NCBI GenBank assembly: GCA_947500445.1
Contig: CANMSB010000003.1
Coordinates: forward strand, 248,001-312,000
Length of the DNA stretch: 64,000 nucleotides
Reading direction: 5' to 3'
From: an uncultured Flavobacteriaceae bacterium
Lineage (GTDB): Bacteria > Bacteroidota > Bacteroidia > Flavobacteriales > Flavobacteriaceae
Shown here: piece by piece, positions 40,501-47,218 of the stretch
Numbering within the stretch: position 1 is the stretch's first letter
Layout: each line of letters begins with the position of its first letter
Made by a program: the position numbers and the translations under genes
The notes under the pieces: generated by a model
What the model was told of the DNA's origin: nothing
Databases searched by the model: none
The model's input: only the letters and a program-made list of their open reading frames with translations

Positions 40501-43009
40501 CAAGAATTTTCAAGGTACGCCACGGGCACTGCTGACAGCGGCCTATACTTTTGATGCTTCGGTGCAGCAGTTGTTTGCGCCATTGTTGTATGGTGGTACG
40601 CTGGTAATGATTGATGAGGCAACACGGCGTGACCCGGTGGCCTACACTGAGGCACTTTGTGACTTTGGTGCTGATATCATCGACATTACGCCTGCTTATC
40701 TACGTCTGGTGCTTGACCATTGCCTTGAAGCAGGCCTACGGCCTCCGGTAAAGATGGTGCTGGTAGGGGGTGAGGCATTGACTGATGGCCTGATAGCAGA
40801 TTTTCGCAAAGTAATGCCCAAAGACAGCCGTTTAGTCAACGTATATGGCGTGACCGAAGCTACTGTCAATAGTACCTTTGAAGAAGTGGGCGATCGCCGT
40901 GCCCATTCCCACAGTATAGGTAAGCCACTGCCGGGTACCGAAGTGTGGCTACTGGATACCAACGGCTTGCCAGTACCGATTGGCGTACCGGGCGAGCTAT
41001 GTGTGGCGGGGCGTGGGGTGGCGCTGGGCTATCTGAACCGCCCGCAACTACAGCAGCAACGATTTACCTCCCATCCTGCCCTGACCAAAGGCCTGGTATA
41101 CCACACTGGCGATATGGGGTATTGGCTGGAAACGGGTGAGCTGGTATTCATCGGGCGTAGTGACCATCAGGTAAAGCTACGGGGCTACCGTATAGAGCTG
41201 GACGAGGTGGCTACGGCACTTGGTACTTTACCGGAAGTGCGCGAAGCAACCGTAACCACATGGGGCGAGGGTGAAGCTATGCAATTGGTGGCATGGGTTG
41301 CTGGTAACAAAGCCTTGGAAAGTGCTGCTTTGCAAACCAAACTGCGCGAAAAACTCCCTGCTTACATGGTGCCTGAGCGCTGGCGCTTGCTTGATGTATT
41401 GCCCAAAAACCAATCAGGAAAAATAGACCGTGCTGCATTGCAAAATACACCACTCACTAATGAGGATGAGAAGCAACCGGATAGGCCACCAGCAACCCAG
41501 GAAGAAAAGGCACTGGTAGAAGCATGCGAAGCAGTACTTGGAACAAGTGGCCTGGGCGTGGAATCTGATTTCTTTGAGTTGGGAGGCAACTCGCTCAAAG
41601 CCATTAGGCTGGTGAACAAACTCAGGGGCATATACATGCTGCATATCAACGATGTGTTTGCTTACCCAAAACTATCTGATATGTCACAACGTCTACGGGC
41701 AGTCGCGCAAGACCGGGTAGCCACGCTGGGCATGTTGTTGGAAAAAGAAAGTCTAGATGCCCAGCCTGAGATCACCGAAGAAGAGATGGCGCGTTTTGAA
41801 GATTACTTTGAAACAGCCATTCAGACATACGATAGCCAGTATCAGGAGGAGCTATCAGGGGTTGATCTGCAAGCAACAGCAGCCTATCAACATATCTTAC
41901 TCACGGGTGCTACAGGATATTTAGGAGCCTATTTGCTCAGAGGGCTGTTGAATAATCACACCACCAAAGTGTCAGTGTTGGTGCGTGGTGAAAGCCCGGC
42001 GAAGGCCTTTGGGCGGCTAAAGGATAAAATGACTTACTACTTTGGCAATGATTGGGTCAATAGTCAACTAGATAGCGTACAAGTATTGGCAGGTGATGTA
42101 GCCTCCGAAAAACTAGGCCTTGATGAAGCAACCTACGTGCAGTTGGCTAGTGCTGTAGATTGTATTATCAATTCGGCGGCCAACGTACGGCATTATGGCA
42201 CACACGCCGATTTTGAATCGGTCAATGTAGATGGACCCCGCAGGCTTTTGGCGTTTTGCAGAGAAGGCAGGCAAAAAAGTATGCACCATATTTCTACCAT
42301 GAGTGTAGCTGGTGGCAAGGTGCCCAGCAAGCCTTACATGTTGTATACCGAGTATGACCGCGACGTAGGGCAAGAGGCAGGCAATTTTTATGTACGTTCC
42401 AAACTTGCCGCTGAAAAGATGTTGGCCAATGAACCAGAAGTGACCTTTTATCGGGTAGGATCGGTGATGTTTGATTCCAGTACGGGCCGGTTTCAGGAAA
42501 ATATGGCAGACAATGCCTTCTATCATTCTTTGAGACACTTTATAGATATGGGGCATGTTCCGGCTATCGGCCTGATGATGGAATTTTCTTATGTAGACAA
42601 GGTAGCAGAGGCTGTATTGCGATTGTTTGATAAGCAATCGTTGCATGGTATGACCCACCATCTTTACAACCCTGAAACACCCGACACCGCGCAGTTTGTA
42701 ACATTCTTGTCAAATTGCGGATATGAGATAACACTCAATAGTCTGCCCGATTTTCTTCGCTTTCTGTTGGACCACCACGAAAAATATCAAGAGGTGATCG
42801 ATGAGTTGTTGTTTAGGTATCAGGAGTTTATCCAGGCAGATCAGCCCTTTACCTATTTCAGGTTAGCATCAGGCCGTACGCTTACTTTATTGAAACAACT
42901 TGGCTTTGACTGGCCCCCACTAGCACAACAACATATTGATATGATGGTAAAACATTGCCAGGACCGAGGGTATTTTCCGGTAAGCTTACCATACCAGCGT
43001 GAATATTGA
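34589..43009 (+). CDS. Terminal hybrid PKS-NRPS: KS-AT(vestigial)-KR-ACP-C-A-PCP-R
   Basis: 2806-aa final synthase of the first cluster. KS triad C166 (DTACSSS), H302 (EAHGTG), H342 (GHTDSAAG). Its AT region (about 440-720) is vestigial: GTGVGK replaces GHSxG (G586 for Ser), as in the other PKS gene. KR has TGGAGGIG near 970 and Y1121, and looks active. ACP S1271; C (1320-1750; HHIISDG); A (1775-2270) with code DAQDLGVVN-K, one residue from the Gln code DAQDLGVVDK; PCP S2335. The C-terminus (about 2415-2800) is a thioester reductase of the short-chain dehydrogenase type: GATGYLG near 2440 and a YxxxK pair, Y2601 and K2605. It should release the peptide with NAD(P)H as an aldehyde or alcohol instead of by a thioesterase. 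Start is ATG 34589, or the next codon, also ATG. Confidence 0.96.
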   Translation: MMNIKDTDIAIIGMAGRFPEAADITAYVENLRGGCNSVREISIDRKRDTALMPHLDYQVIGFLEDIDKFDHHYFGISMGEARYMDPHQRLLLEVAHEAIEHAGYALEALSGTDTAVFVGSTKQVYGQLSDEPHPMLITGTSNPTTAGRVSRFFNFCGTAAMVDTACSSSLLALHLACNELRQQDASLALACGVNLLLFPATKGVVSEVDIMSPDGLAKTFDESANGTAAGEAVGVVLLKPLAKALEDGDTVYTVVKGSAANQDAQRSSSLTAPSADAQAEVIQKAWRKAGLEGQLPGYIEAHGTGTKLGDPIEVEGISRAFGTLTDKKQFCAISAVKTNIGHTDSAAGISGLIKAVLSLYHKELFPSLHLSSPNPFIDFINSAVYVNTVLQHWDVPEGQTRLAGVNSFGISGTNCHVVLQEAPETQKADEDTRALPVGPILLSANTEAQLVLQATRLADWLEGNPHTEMSAIAATLSAGRTHYTSRGVLVAQHIPELVAQLRDFVPDNQTKTVTGRWVVFSGDWQPGDALIKQALHFPAFRVAWEACQATGSKLEDAVQRGFAFRYSYYKLLDQLGLGSKKIMGTGVGKLVTAVLQGKKGLKEALDDAKGFAYTPDKALPKKLKAFIDTKLAAGEEVVEAGGAGEISHTLQLLDAQLPVHALDNDSFAPMMAWLGACYKQGAVIHWEALYSFKNYQRIGLPGYPFERTHCWVKGADSLQRSGPEEWFYKPGWLEGTAMPEGEIPQNMAWLLLGEHDEATDMLHARLQDAGNEVVRVMHGTAFEKPTGHGVSYQLDMASETQVRKLYGALRQQAVEIGGIAMVEMAPVDGTGTMESIEQQQNQLLLARQALANVFYDRFATPGFVLWQLSSQSEAVLENELASPFKHAQGVWLRAMQSDFPQLQVTGIDVQEGCPIHEAVGYLVNEAAADPLHRFVAYRAGRRYVPRLDALPMSKTEDPLPLGKPEGTYLVTGGAGGIGLAVCEQLARDGAGKLVILGRSALPEQASWRGLADQNQKFARLVALCDQVSEVSYHAVDMGDSEGLQAVLKDLDGVNGVIHAAGVLGQQRPANKCTGQGFKNTLAPKVTGSVVLGQWAKKQPMDFFILFSSLNAIVPQANTADYAMANAFEDAYAATLRTEGLPAMAINWGVWGETGMGKRVAVESYENRMAPLRAWKTEEGIQALCMAVHNQGAQVLIGDISLEQFAQNPFFAVNEGAAGFAHKHAHGKQSPNYHIDSAASAQEKALLKIWYDLLKSPSIGLRDNFFNLGGHSLLAGRLINRVKKKWKVALAFKDVLENPTVGQMATLIDKKAQTGDTESKVVQIPLVPEAASYPLSHAQNRLWVLSQFDEASGVAYHIPWAYVLHGELDKAAFEKAIRYVAARHDALRTSIVLLEGEPRQVIASIDDFTPNLSWDQLEGADTGSQEVLALTRQEAATIFDLQSGPLWRCRMTTLGPQRCLMTLTLHHIISDGWSLNIMARELTQAYNDFKAGNTPKTPSLRLQYKDVAAWQNLQLDGASVKNHQQYWLKQLSGPVAPLNLPTDKPRPAVKSYEGSKVTFDWGGVVSDQLKSLSQQGQASLFMALHALVKLLLYKYSNQQDLIVGTPVAGREHPELESQLGLYLNTLALRSQLAPERSFNEWMSQVKSETLEALTHQSYPFDKLVDDLRLKRDTSRSPLFDVMMQVLNTEAAGDTASLQMDGLTAEPVEDQHEASQFDLSFIFNDTPRGLLLVIEYNTALFRPERVTRMAHHLEALALAVTANPEKPLKSISMLSEQEAAIIKTFSTGVPVESTITHSLVDRLTSQVAKDPDQVALVDGVSSLTLSEFDAQSTRIAQHILAMGLPAPLRIALVCGRSRWLPLGVWGILKAGAAYVPVSADYPDARKQQMLSDAGIGLILTDGPRSMEGFGLPVAHIEDWVSTAAPDIEAMPQTTAETVAYALYTSGTTGLPKSSLTCHGSVLNLANWLDGLFYKNFQGTPRALLTAAYTFDASVQQLFAPLLYGGTLVMIDEATRRDPVAYTEALCDFGADIIDITPAYLRLVLDHCLEAGLRPPVKMVLVGGEALTDGLIADFRKVMPKDSRLVNVYGVTEATVNSTFEEVGDRRAHSHSIGKPLPGTEVWLLDTNGLPVPIGVPGELCVAGRGVALGYLNRPQLQQQRFTSHPALTKGLVYHTGDMGYWLETGELVFIGRSDHQVKLRGYRIELDEVATALGTLPEVREATVTTWGEGEAMQLVAWVAGNKALESAALQTKLREKLPAYMVPERWRLLDVLPKNQSGKIDRAALQNTPLTNEDEKQPDRPPATQEEKALVEACEAVLGTSGLGVESDFFELGGNSLKAIRLVNKLRGIYMLHINDVFAYPKLSDMSQRLRAVAQDRVATLGMLLEKESLDAQPEITEEEMARFEDYFETAIQTYDSQYQEELSGVDLQATAAYQHILLTGATGYLGAYLLRGLLNNHTTKVSVLVRGESPAKAFGRLKDKMTYYFGNDWVNSQLDSVQVLAGDVASEKLGLDEATYVQLASAVDCIINSAANVRHYGTHADFESVNVDGPRRLLAFCREGRQKSMHHISTMSVAGGKVPSKPYMLYTEYDRDVGQEAGNFYVRSKLAAEKMLANEPEVTFYRVGSVMFDSSTGRFQENMADNAFYHSLRHFIDMGHVPAIGLMMEFSYVDKVAEAVLRLFDKQSLHGMTHHLYNPETPDTAQFVTFLSNCGYEITLNSLPDFLRFLLDHHEKYQEVIDELLFRYQEFIQADQPFTYFRLASGRTLTLLKQLGFDWPPLAQQHIDMMVKHCQDRGYFPVSLPYQREY

Positions 43010-43132
43010 GCCTGTTTGAGCCTAAGTTCAAAGCGTCATCATTCTGCAAAAAATCACTAAATAACTTAGTCTGATAGCAATTAAGTAAACTTTGTACCCC
43101 CATATTAACAGTGAATTGCCTGCTACCAAAAA

Positions 43133-43203
43133 GGCCCGAGGTTACAACTTATTGACGGGCAGAGAACCCTTCTAAAGACAGACGCTACCGGGCCATCTCT
43201 TTT
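43133..43203 (+). terminator. Possible terminator or structured RNA after the reductase-ending gene
   Basis: GGCCCG (43133-43138) can pair with CGGGCC (43189-43194), followed by a T-rich tract, 124 bp after the synthase stop. The same left arm can instead pair with CGGGC at 43156-43160, giving two mutually exclusive stems. The outer loop is long for an intrinsic terminator. No known riboswitch motif recognised. Confidence 0.3.
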
Positions 43204-43277
43204 TCAATCGACTGTCTTTTGACTTTAGATATTATGGATGAATTTTTTACGTAATGTATTAAGCCACTAGCGTTGCG

Positions 43278-43679
43278 TCATAAGTCAAACATTTTCAATT
43301 GGTTATAATCACGTTCTTTGAAATTTTGTAGATTGGTTTTGTCAAATAGCTGGTTTATAAGCTCTTTGTCAAATATGTTGACGCTCAAAACCTGTAGGAT
43401 TTCGTAGATCGAGCGTTCGATCTCCAGCTCCTTTTTTAGGATCATGATGGTCACGTATACCGAGATGGCTAGCCAGATCTGGGTCTTTACGGCGTTTACG
43501 CTCGTTCCCCAAAAGTATTTGATCTTCAGGTGCTGTTTTATCCACTTGTAGAAGGTCTCGACGAACCATCGATGCCTTTAGAGCATGGCCACTTCCATGG
43601 CCCCCAGCTCAAAGTTGTTGGTCAAAAAGACCAGTGTCCTTTCCGTTTCGCGGTCATAGTACTTTACGCTGAAGCCTTC
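43278..43679 (-). pseudogene. C-terminal remnant of an IS4-type transposase
   Basis: Read on the minus strand, this encodes the last 130 or so residues of an IS4-type DDE transposase: FLTNNFEL, then FVETFYKWIKQHLKIKYFWG (the YREK-type region holding the catalytic Glu), then KTQIWLAISVYV, ending at a TGA (43278-43280). An in-frame TAA at 43578-43580 falls where the family usually has Tyr before an Arg/Lys-rich run. The 5' part is missing and is replaced by a short repeat array at 43671-43715. No start codon or intact catalytic core, so this is an inactive scar next to the biosynthetic cluster. Confidence 0.8.
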
Positions 43680-43715
43680 AAAAACAGGGAAGCCTTCATT
43701 TTTAGGGAAGGCTAC
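43671..43715. repeat. Spaced palindromic repeat array, copy A
   Basis: On the minus strand three 9-mers (GTAGCCTTC, GAAGGCTTC, GAAGGCTTC) are separated by 9-nt spacers (CCTAAAAAT, CCTGTTTTT), an 18-bp period. It abuts the IS4-type remnant and shares its last 9-mer with it. The 17-bp core GTAGCCTTCCCTAAAAA recurs at 46385 (opposite orientation) and 46801. The 273 bp from here to the histidine kinase gene hold nothing I recognise. Confidence 0.65.
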
Positions 43716-43988
43716 AAATCGATGGACAGAGGCCGTTCACGGTATATCAACAGAAAAAGAAAAAAGCGTAATGATGCCAATGAAAAACAGAGTTTTCAAC
43801 AAAACAAGGGAGTTGTCAGTCTCCCCCGGACCCCCTCTTTTCAACATCATTATCACATTTATTTTTGAAAAAAAACTGTCCTAGAGATGGGGGTAATTAT
43901 AATCCACCTGATCTCTTCCCAAGATTAGGTATTGGCCATAACAAGAGCATCGGGACTATTTGACTTCCTCTCATTCTCAAAAAGTATG

Positions 43989-45011
43989 TTACCTATAACT
44001 TATCTTTGATAGCATAGAATAGTTAGGAAGGATAAGTGAAAAAGTTGATCCTACATTTATTTCACTTTCTACTTTAAGTTCCGCATCAATTTTGGCAGCA
44101 AAGTCTTTACACATTAATAGGCCTATTCCCGTTCCGTCTTTCATAGGACTACTTTGATACTGATAGGTTTTTTCAGTAAAAATTTTCAGCTTAGCGTCAG
44201 AATCCATTCCCTTCCCATAATCTGTAATCGAAATGATAATGTTTGAATCTTCTAAAAAACAAGCAACTTTGATTATACCCTCAGGGTAACTGAATTTTAT
44301 TGCATTAAATAATAAATTCCTGATAATTAAACTTGTAATCTCCTTGTCGATATAAATATCGTTTTTGATCAAGCATGAGATTCTAAAACTGATATTCTTT
44401 TGACGTGCAAAAGATCTTACCGCAGATAAATTTTCTGCTATTAAATCGATAATATTTAATAGAGACAGTTTGCTTTCTATGTTATTTTTTTTTTCCAATG
44501 CCCAATGCAGGAGACAGTTTAGCAAATGATTAATTGAATTTATATCATGTTCAATATCCGTCAAATATGTCGAGTTGAGTTTCGATTTTTTTTTAGACCC
44601 ATCTGTTGATATCATCATAGACAAGGCATTCAATGGACTTTTAAGATCGTGGGCGATAACATATAAAAATTCGTCTTTTGTCGAATTACTTAGTAGCAAC
44701 ATTTGTTTTTCTTTCTCAAGAATATTCAGATTGTTTTGTGAGACTTGAAGTTTGTAAAAAATCCTTTTTAATTTTATTAAAATTACGATTAAGGATAGAC
44801 TAATAATAAAAACAAGAACCGAGGGGATTAAGAAGAGGTTATTTTTAAAACTATAAGTTGTCTCAGATTTTTGGGTCTTATTTGGTATATAATAAGGATT
44901 GATTTTATTACCCATCGTAAGTGGTTTCGAACTTATGAATAGAGATGGGTTGTCAAGGATTGAAAAAAAATAAAAGAGTGATATAATAATTATTTTGTAG
45001 GAGAGCTGCAT
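43989..45011 (-). CDS. Membrane-anchored sensor histidine kinase
   Basis: 340-aa histidine kinase. An N-terminal hydrophobic segment (about 5-28) and a second membrane helix (about 58-82) flank only some 30 residues outside the membrane, too short for a standard ligand-binding sensor domain. A short coiled-coil linker leads to the HisKA domain with phospho-acceptor H121 (IAHDLKSPLNAL) and a HATPase_c domain with the N-box (RNLLFNAIKFS, N236), DYGKG (264-268) and GTGIGL. It should autophosphorylate and signal to the response regulator encoded 42 bp upstream in the same minus-strand operon. The missing sensor region suggests sensing within the membrane or through a partner. It may regulate the flanking clusters, which is inference from position only. 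Confidence 0.88.
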   Translation of the reverse strand: MQLSYKIIIISLFYFFSILDNPSLFISSKPLTMGNKINPYYIPNKTQKSETTYSFKNNLFLIPSVLVFIISLSLIVILIKLKRIFYKLQVSQNNLNILEKEKQMLLLSNSTKDEFLYVIAHDLKSPLNALSMMISTDGSKKKSKLNSTYLTDIEHDINSINHLLNCLLHWALEKKNNIESKLSLLNIIDLIAENLSAVRSFARQKNISFRISCLIKNDIYIDKEITSLIIRNLLFNAIKFSYPEGIIKVACFLEDSNIIISITDYGKGMDSDAKLKIFTEKTYQYQSSPMKDGTGIGLLMCKDFAAKIDAELKVESEINVGSTFSLILPNYSMLSKISYR

Positions 45012-45053
45012 ATGAGGGAATAGATATTTTTAATAGGCGGCAGTAAGCTTGTT

Positions 45054-45734
45054 TTACGCGAATATGTTTCTATTTTTGATTGCGAATATGGTCAAACTAT
45101 TTTGCCCTGAAATTTTCATTTTACGACAAATTGAATACCTAACATTTTCCACAGTTTTAGGGCTTTTGAAAAGAAGACCGGCAATCTCCTTAGTGGTTTT
45201 TTGTTCTGAAATTAATTTTAAAATCTTAGCCTCTTTATTAGTGAGTTTTGAAAGAATGGCTCCTTTTCGATGATTGGAGATGCCAAAATTTTCTATCCTG
45301 TGGAAGACGCTTTTACAAGCTTTACTTATGTATTGTTTTCCATTTTGAATATGCTGCAGGCAAACCATGGTCTCTCTCCAAAGCCCCTCCTTTAATAAAA
45401 GGCCATCAATTTTTAATGCCACGGCCTTGTTATAATCACTTTCTGAAAGGTAATTACAGTAAATCACAAATTTTGTTGGATAGTTTAGTTTTCTAAATTT
45501 CCTTATCACATCGAGACCACTTAAGTTTGGCATTTCGAGGTCGGTAATTACAATATCTGGCTTGAGTGTCTTTATTTTATTTACGGAATCAAGTCCATCT
45601 TTTGCTTCGCCGATTACTTGATAGTCCGCTGACGAATCGAATATTGATTTTAGCCCAGATCTTATGATGACGTGATCGTCAATTAAAAAAAGCGTTGGAA
45701 CTTTATCTGTTTTTGATTTTTTCTTAGTTAACAT
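45054..45734 (-). CDS. NarL/LuxR-type response regulator
   Basis: 226-aa two-domain regulator. The receiver domain (about 13-130) has the acidic pair D19-D20, phospho-acceptor D65 (DIVITDLEMPN) and the conserved Lys in LLLKEG. The C-terminal helix-turn-helix (about 165-226) has the LuxR-family pattern LTNKEAKILKLISEQKTTKE and SPKTVENVRYSICRK, typical of DNA binding after phosphorylation. It is first in an operon with the histidine kinase gene. The two genes are AT-rich, unlike the NRPS genes to the left. Candidate targets are the dyads at 50314 and 34508, but nothing in the sequence proves this. Confidence 0.9.
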   Translation of the reverse strand: MLTKKKSKTDKVPTLFLIDDHVIIRSGLKSIFDSSADYQVIGEAKDGLDSVNKIKTLKPDIVITDLEMPNLSGLDVIRKFRKLNYPTKFVIYCNYLSESDYNKAVALKIDGLLLKEGLWRETMVCLQHIQNGKQYISKACKSVFHRIENFGISNHRKGAILSKLTNKEAKILKLISEQKTTKEIAGLLFKSPKTVENVRYSICRKMKISGQNSLTIFAIKNRNIFA

Positions 45735-46384
45735 AAAATTTTGTTTGATTTCAAACCCTATTTTAAATACGCGATTTATTTAAATATTTTTCAGTAGATT
45801 AGAATCTTTTAATTGAATTGCATAAGAATCAAATTGGAATGTACTTTCGACCGTTCGCCGTTATGTCGCTTGTTTTTTAAAGGAAATAAACGCTTCATGA
45901 TATCTCCACTGTGGTTATTAGACATGTTTTTAAATTTAGAGCATAGTATACCTTGCAAGGTTAATAACCTCAAAAAACACTTTTGGTTTAAGCTTATATT
46001 ATTGAAGTGGGCGAAAACATCCAATATTATAATAGCAAATTGCGATACAGGTTATTTCTTATAAAATAAGTAAAGTATTTGATGTATTGAAATAAGAAAA
46101 TGCTCTGTAATAACGAAATTTCTCATACCTTATTTACGAACAAATTGACGATAATAGATGTTATTATTTTTACTAATTATGATGCTTTATTGTCATTTCA
46201 TAATTTGAAAGAGATGGGTTTATTTAGGGAAATTTGGACAATACCATTAAAAAAAATAATTTATTTTTAAAAACATGACAATTTTTTTTTTGCAACGGTT
46301 TCAGGTTGTTCCAAGATGAATAATGGTCACCCTCTAAAAATTCAGGAACAACTGAGAAATTGGATTTGACCTCCTCCTGTTAAT
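45735..46384. other. AT-rich intergenic region upstream of the two-component operon
   Basis: About 650 bp with no convincing gene. It should contain the promoter of the response regulator operon; a 12-bp palindrome ACCTTGCAAGGT lies at 45950-45961, 216 bp upstream of that start. An imperfect inverted repeat (GTTGTTCC at 46305-46312, GGAACAAC at 46345-46352) near the right end may be another mobile-element scar. Small frames here lack any recognisable protein features. Confidence 0.4.
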
Positions 46385-46423
46385 GTAGCCTTCCCTAAAA
46401 ACGAAGGCTACAAAAGGGTAAGC
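46385..46423. repeat. Spaced palindromic repeat array, copy B, left part
   Basis: GTAGCCTTC, spacer CCTAAAAAC, GAAGGCTAC, then AAAAGGGTAAGC, after which the IS21-like element begins. Taking out the element and one target duplication rejoins the array with its right part at 47189-47216, giving further units AAGCCTTC and AAGTCTTC at about 17-bp spacing. The core matches copy A in inverted orientation. Confidence 0.65.
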
Positions 46424-46600
46424 TGGCTAATTCGGTTCGATTTGTGCCACCTGTTTCGGAGTCATTGTGCCAGTCGTTTCGGTTCGAACCTTGCCAATAA
46501 TCTAGGTTCGACTTGTGCCGGTTGATTTTGGGACACGGATAAAACGGTTGGTTTTGTGCCACTTTGAGAGATCGAGTAACCTTATCGCCTAAAAAGCGAT

Positions 46601-46807
46601 ATGGCCAACACACTTGATCCAATGGACCTGAAACAGATCATCACCTTGCATTTGGACGGTTACAGCAACCGTAAAATAGGGATTGCCCTTAGTATCTCCC
46701 GCAACACGGTAAATACCTACATGCGCCTTTTCAAGGGGAGCGGTTATACCTTTAAAGAGCTTTTGTGCTTCGACAATAAGCGCCTAGAGGTACTTTTCAC
46801 TTTTTAG
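46601..46807 (+). pseudogene. istA: istA-like IS21 transposase, N-terminal fragment
   Basis: Starts at ATG 46601 and encodes an N-terminal DNA-binding region typical of IS21 IstA: LKQIITLHLDGYSNRKIG followed by LSISRNTVNTYMRLFKGSGY. Homology ends after about 64 residues, where the frame runs into the 17-bp repeat core and a stop at 46805-46807. The DDE catalytic domain and the istB ATPase are gone. Confidence 0.78.
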
Positions 46808-46817
46808 GGAAGGCTAC
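46801..46817. repeat. 17-bp repeat core, copy C, at the IS21/IS66 junction
   Basis: Minus-strand GTAGCCTTCCCTAAAAA, identical to the cores at 43699-43715 (same orientation) and 46385-46401 (opposite). It lies exactly between the istA fragment and the IS66 fragment, suggesting that recombination between repeat copies built the junction. Confidence 0.65.
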
Positions 46818-47054
46818 AAGGTTTGGGAGTAGTGTATTCCTCGGCCGGTTCTCGTCCTTGGACGGGGGAATGGAACTGTTGCGGCTGTTCTTGGGATTTT
46901 CATACTTGGACAGCCGTTCGCGTAATGATGCGTTTTCCCTGCTCAATAGAAGGTTGTCACTTTCGAGCACTTCTATACGATGCTCAAGCTGTTGCAAACC
47001 AACTAATAGTTCCGATATGGCCTTGGAATTGTCGATAAACACAAGATCCGACAA
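46801..47054 (-). pseudogene. IS66-family transposase (TnpC) N-terminal fragment
   Basis: The minus strand encodes about 79 residues matching the N-terminal region of IS66 TnpC: a leucine-rich coiled coil (LLVGLQQLEHRIEVLESDN, then LRERLSKY) and the hallmark PKNSRNSSIPPSKDENRPR. Homology stops at the repeat core at 46801-46817 and the frame closes soon after, so the whole catalytic domain is missing. It is embedded in the IS21-like element in opposite orientation to the istA fragment. Confidence 0.8.
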
Positions 47055-47188
47055 TACTAGATAAGATCCAAATTATTCGGTACTTTTATTTGAACTGATT
47101 AGTTACCTAATTTTAACTATTATTGGAACATCTCTCAAAGTGGCACCATTTGACCGAAATGGGTGGCACCATCACTCCGATATAGCCA

Positions 47189-47216
47189 GGTAAGCCTTCA
47201 AAATGGGTAAGTCTTC
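47189..47216. repeat. Spaced palindromic repeat array, copy B, right part
   Basis: Continues the array interrupted by the IS21-like element: the target duplicate GGTAAGC runs into AAGCCTTC, then spacer AAAATGGGT, then AAGTCTTC. It ends 2 bp before the stop codon of the hydroxylase gene, so it may also form 3'-end hairpins in that transcript. Confidence 0.55.
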
Positions 47217-47218
47217 AA

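Larger units (their letters stand above)
46424..47188. mobile_element. 765-bp non-autonomous IS21-family derivative with 7-bp target duplication
   Basis: The ends are imperfect inverted repeats, starting TGGCTAATTCGG on the left and ending CCGATATAGCCA on the right, with TG...CA termini. Subterminal GTGCCA-type motifs occur in both ends, as in IS21-family elements. A perfect 17-bp inverted pair, GTGCCACTTTGAGAGAT, lies at 46556-46572 and 47130-47146. The 7-bp sequence GGTAAGC directly flanks both ends (46417-46423 and 47189-47195), the expected target duplication. Inside, only the first 60 or so codons of the transposase remain, joined to an inverted IS66 transposase fragment; istB is absent. 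A full IS21 element is usually 2 kb or more, so this copy cannot move without helper proteins. Confidence 0.8.

Noticed and set aside
43530-43868. 112-codon plus-strand frame
   Set aside because: It is antisense to the IS4-type remnant and the repeat array; its residues show no family features.
45813-46064. 83-codon plus-strand frame and its overlapping minus-strand partner
   Set aside because: AT-rich spacer sequence with no motif, membrane pattern or neighbour that supports a gene.
43671-47216. CRISPR-like array
   Set aside because: The repeats are only about 9 bp with 8-9 nt A/T-rich spacers and no cas genes are present; they are short palindromic repeats instead.
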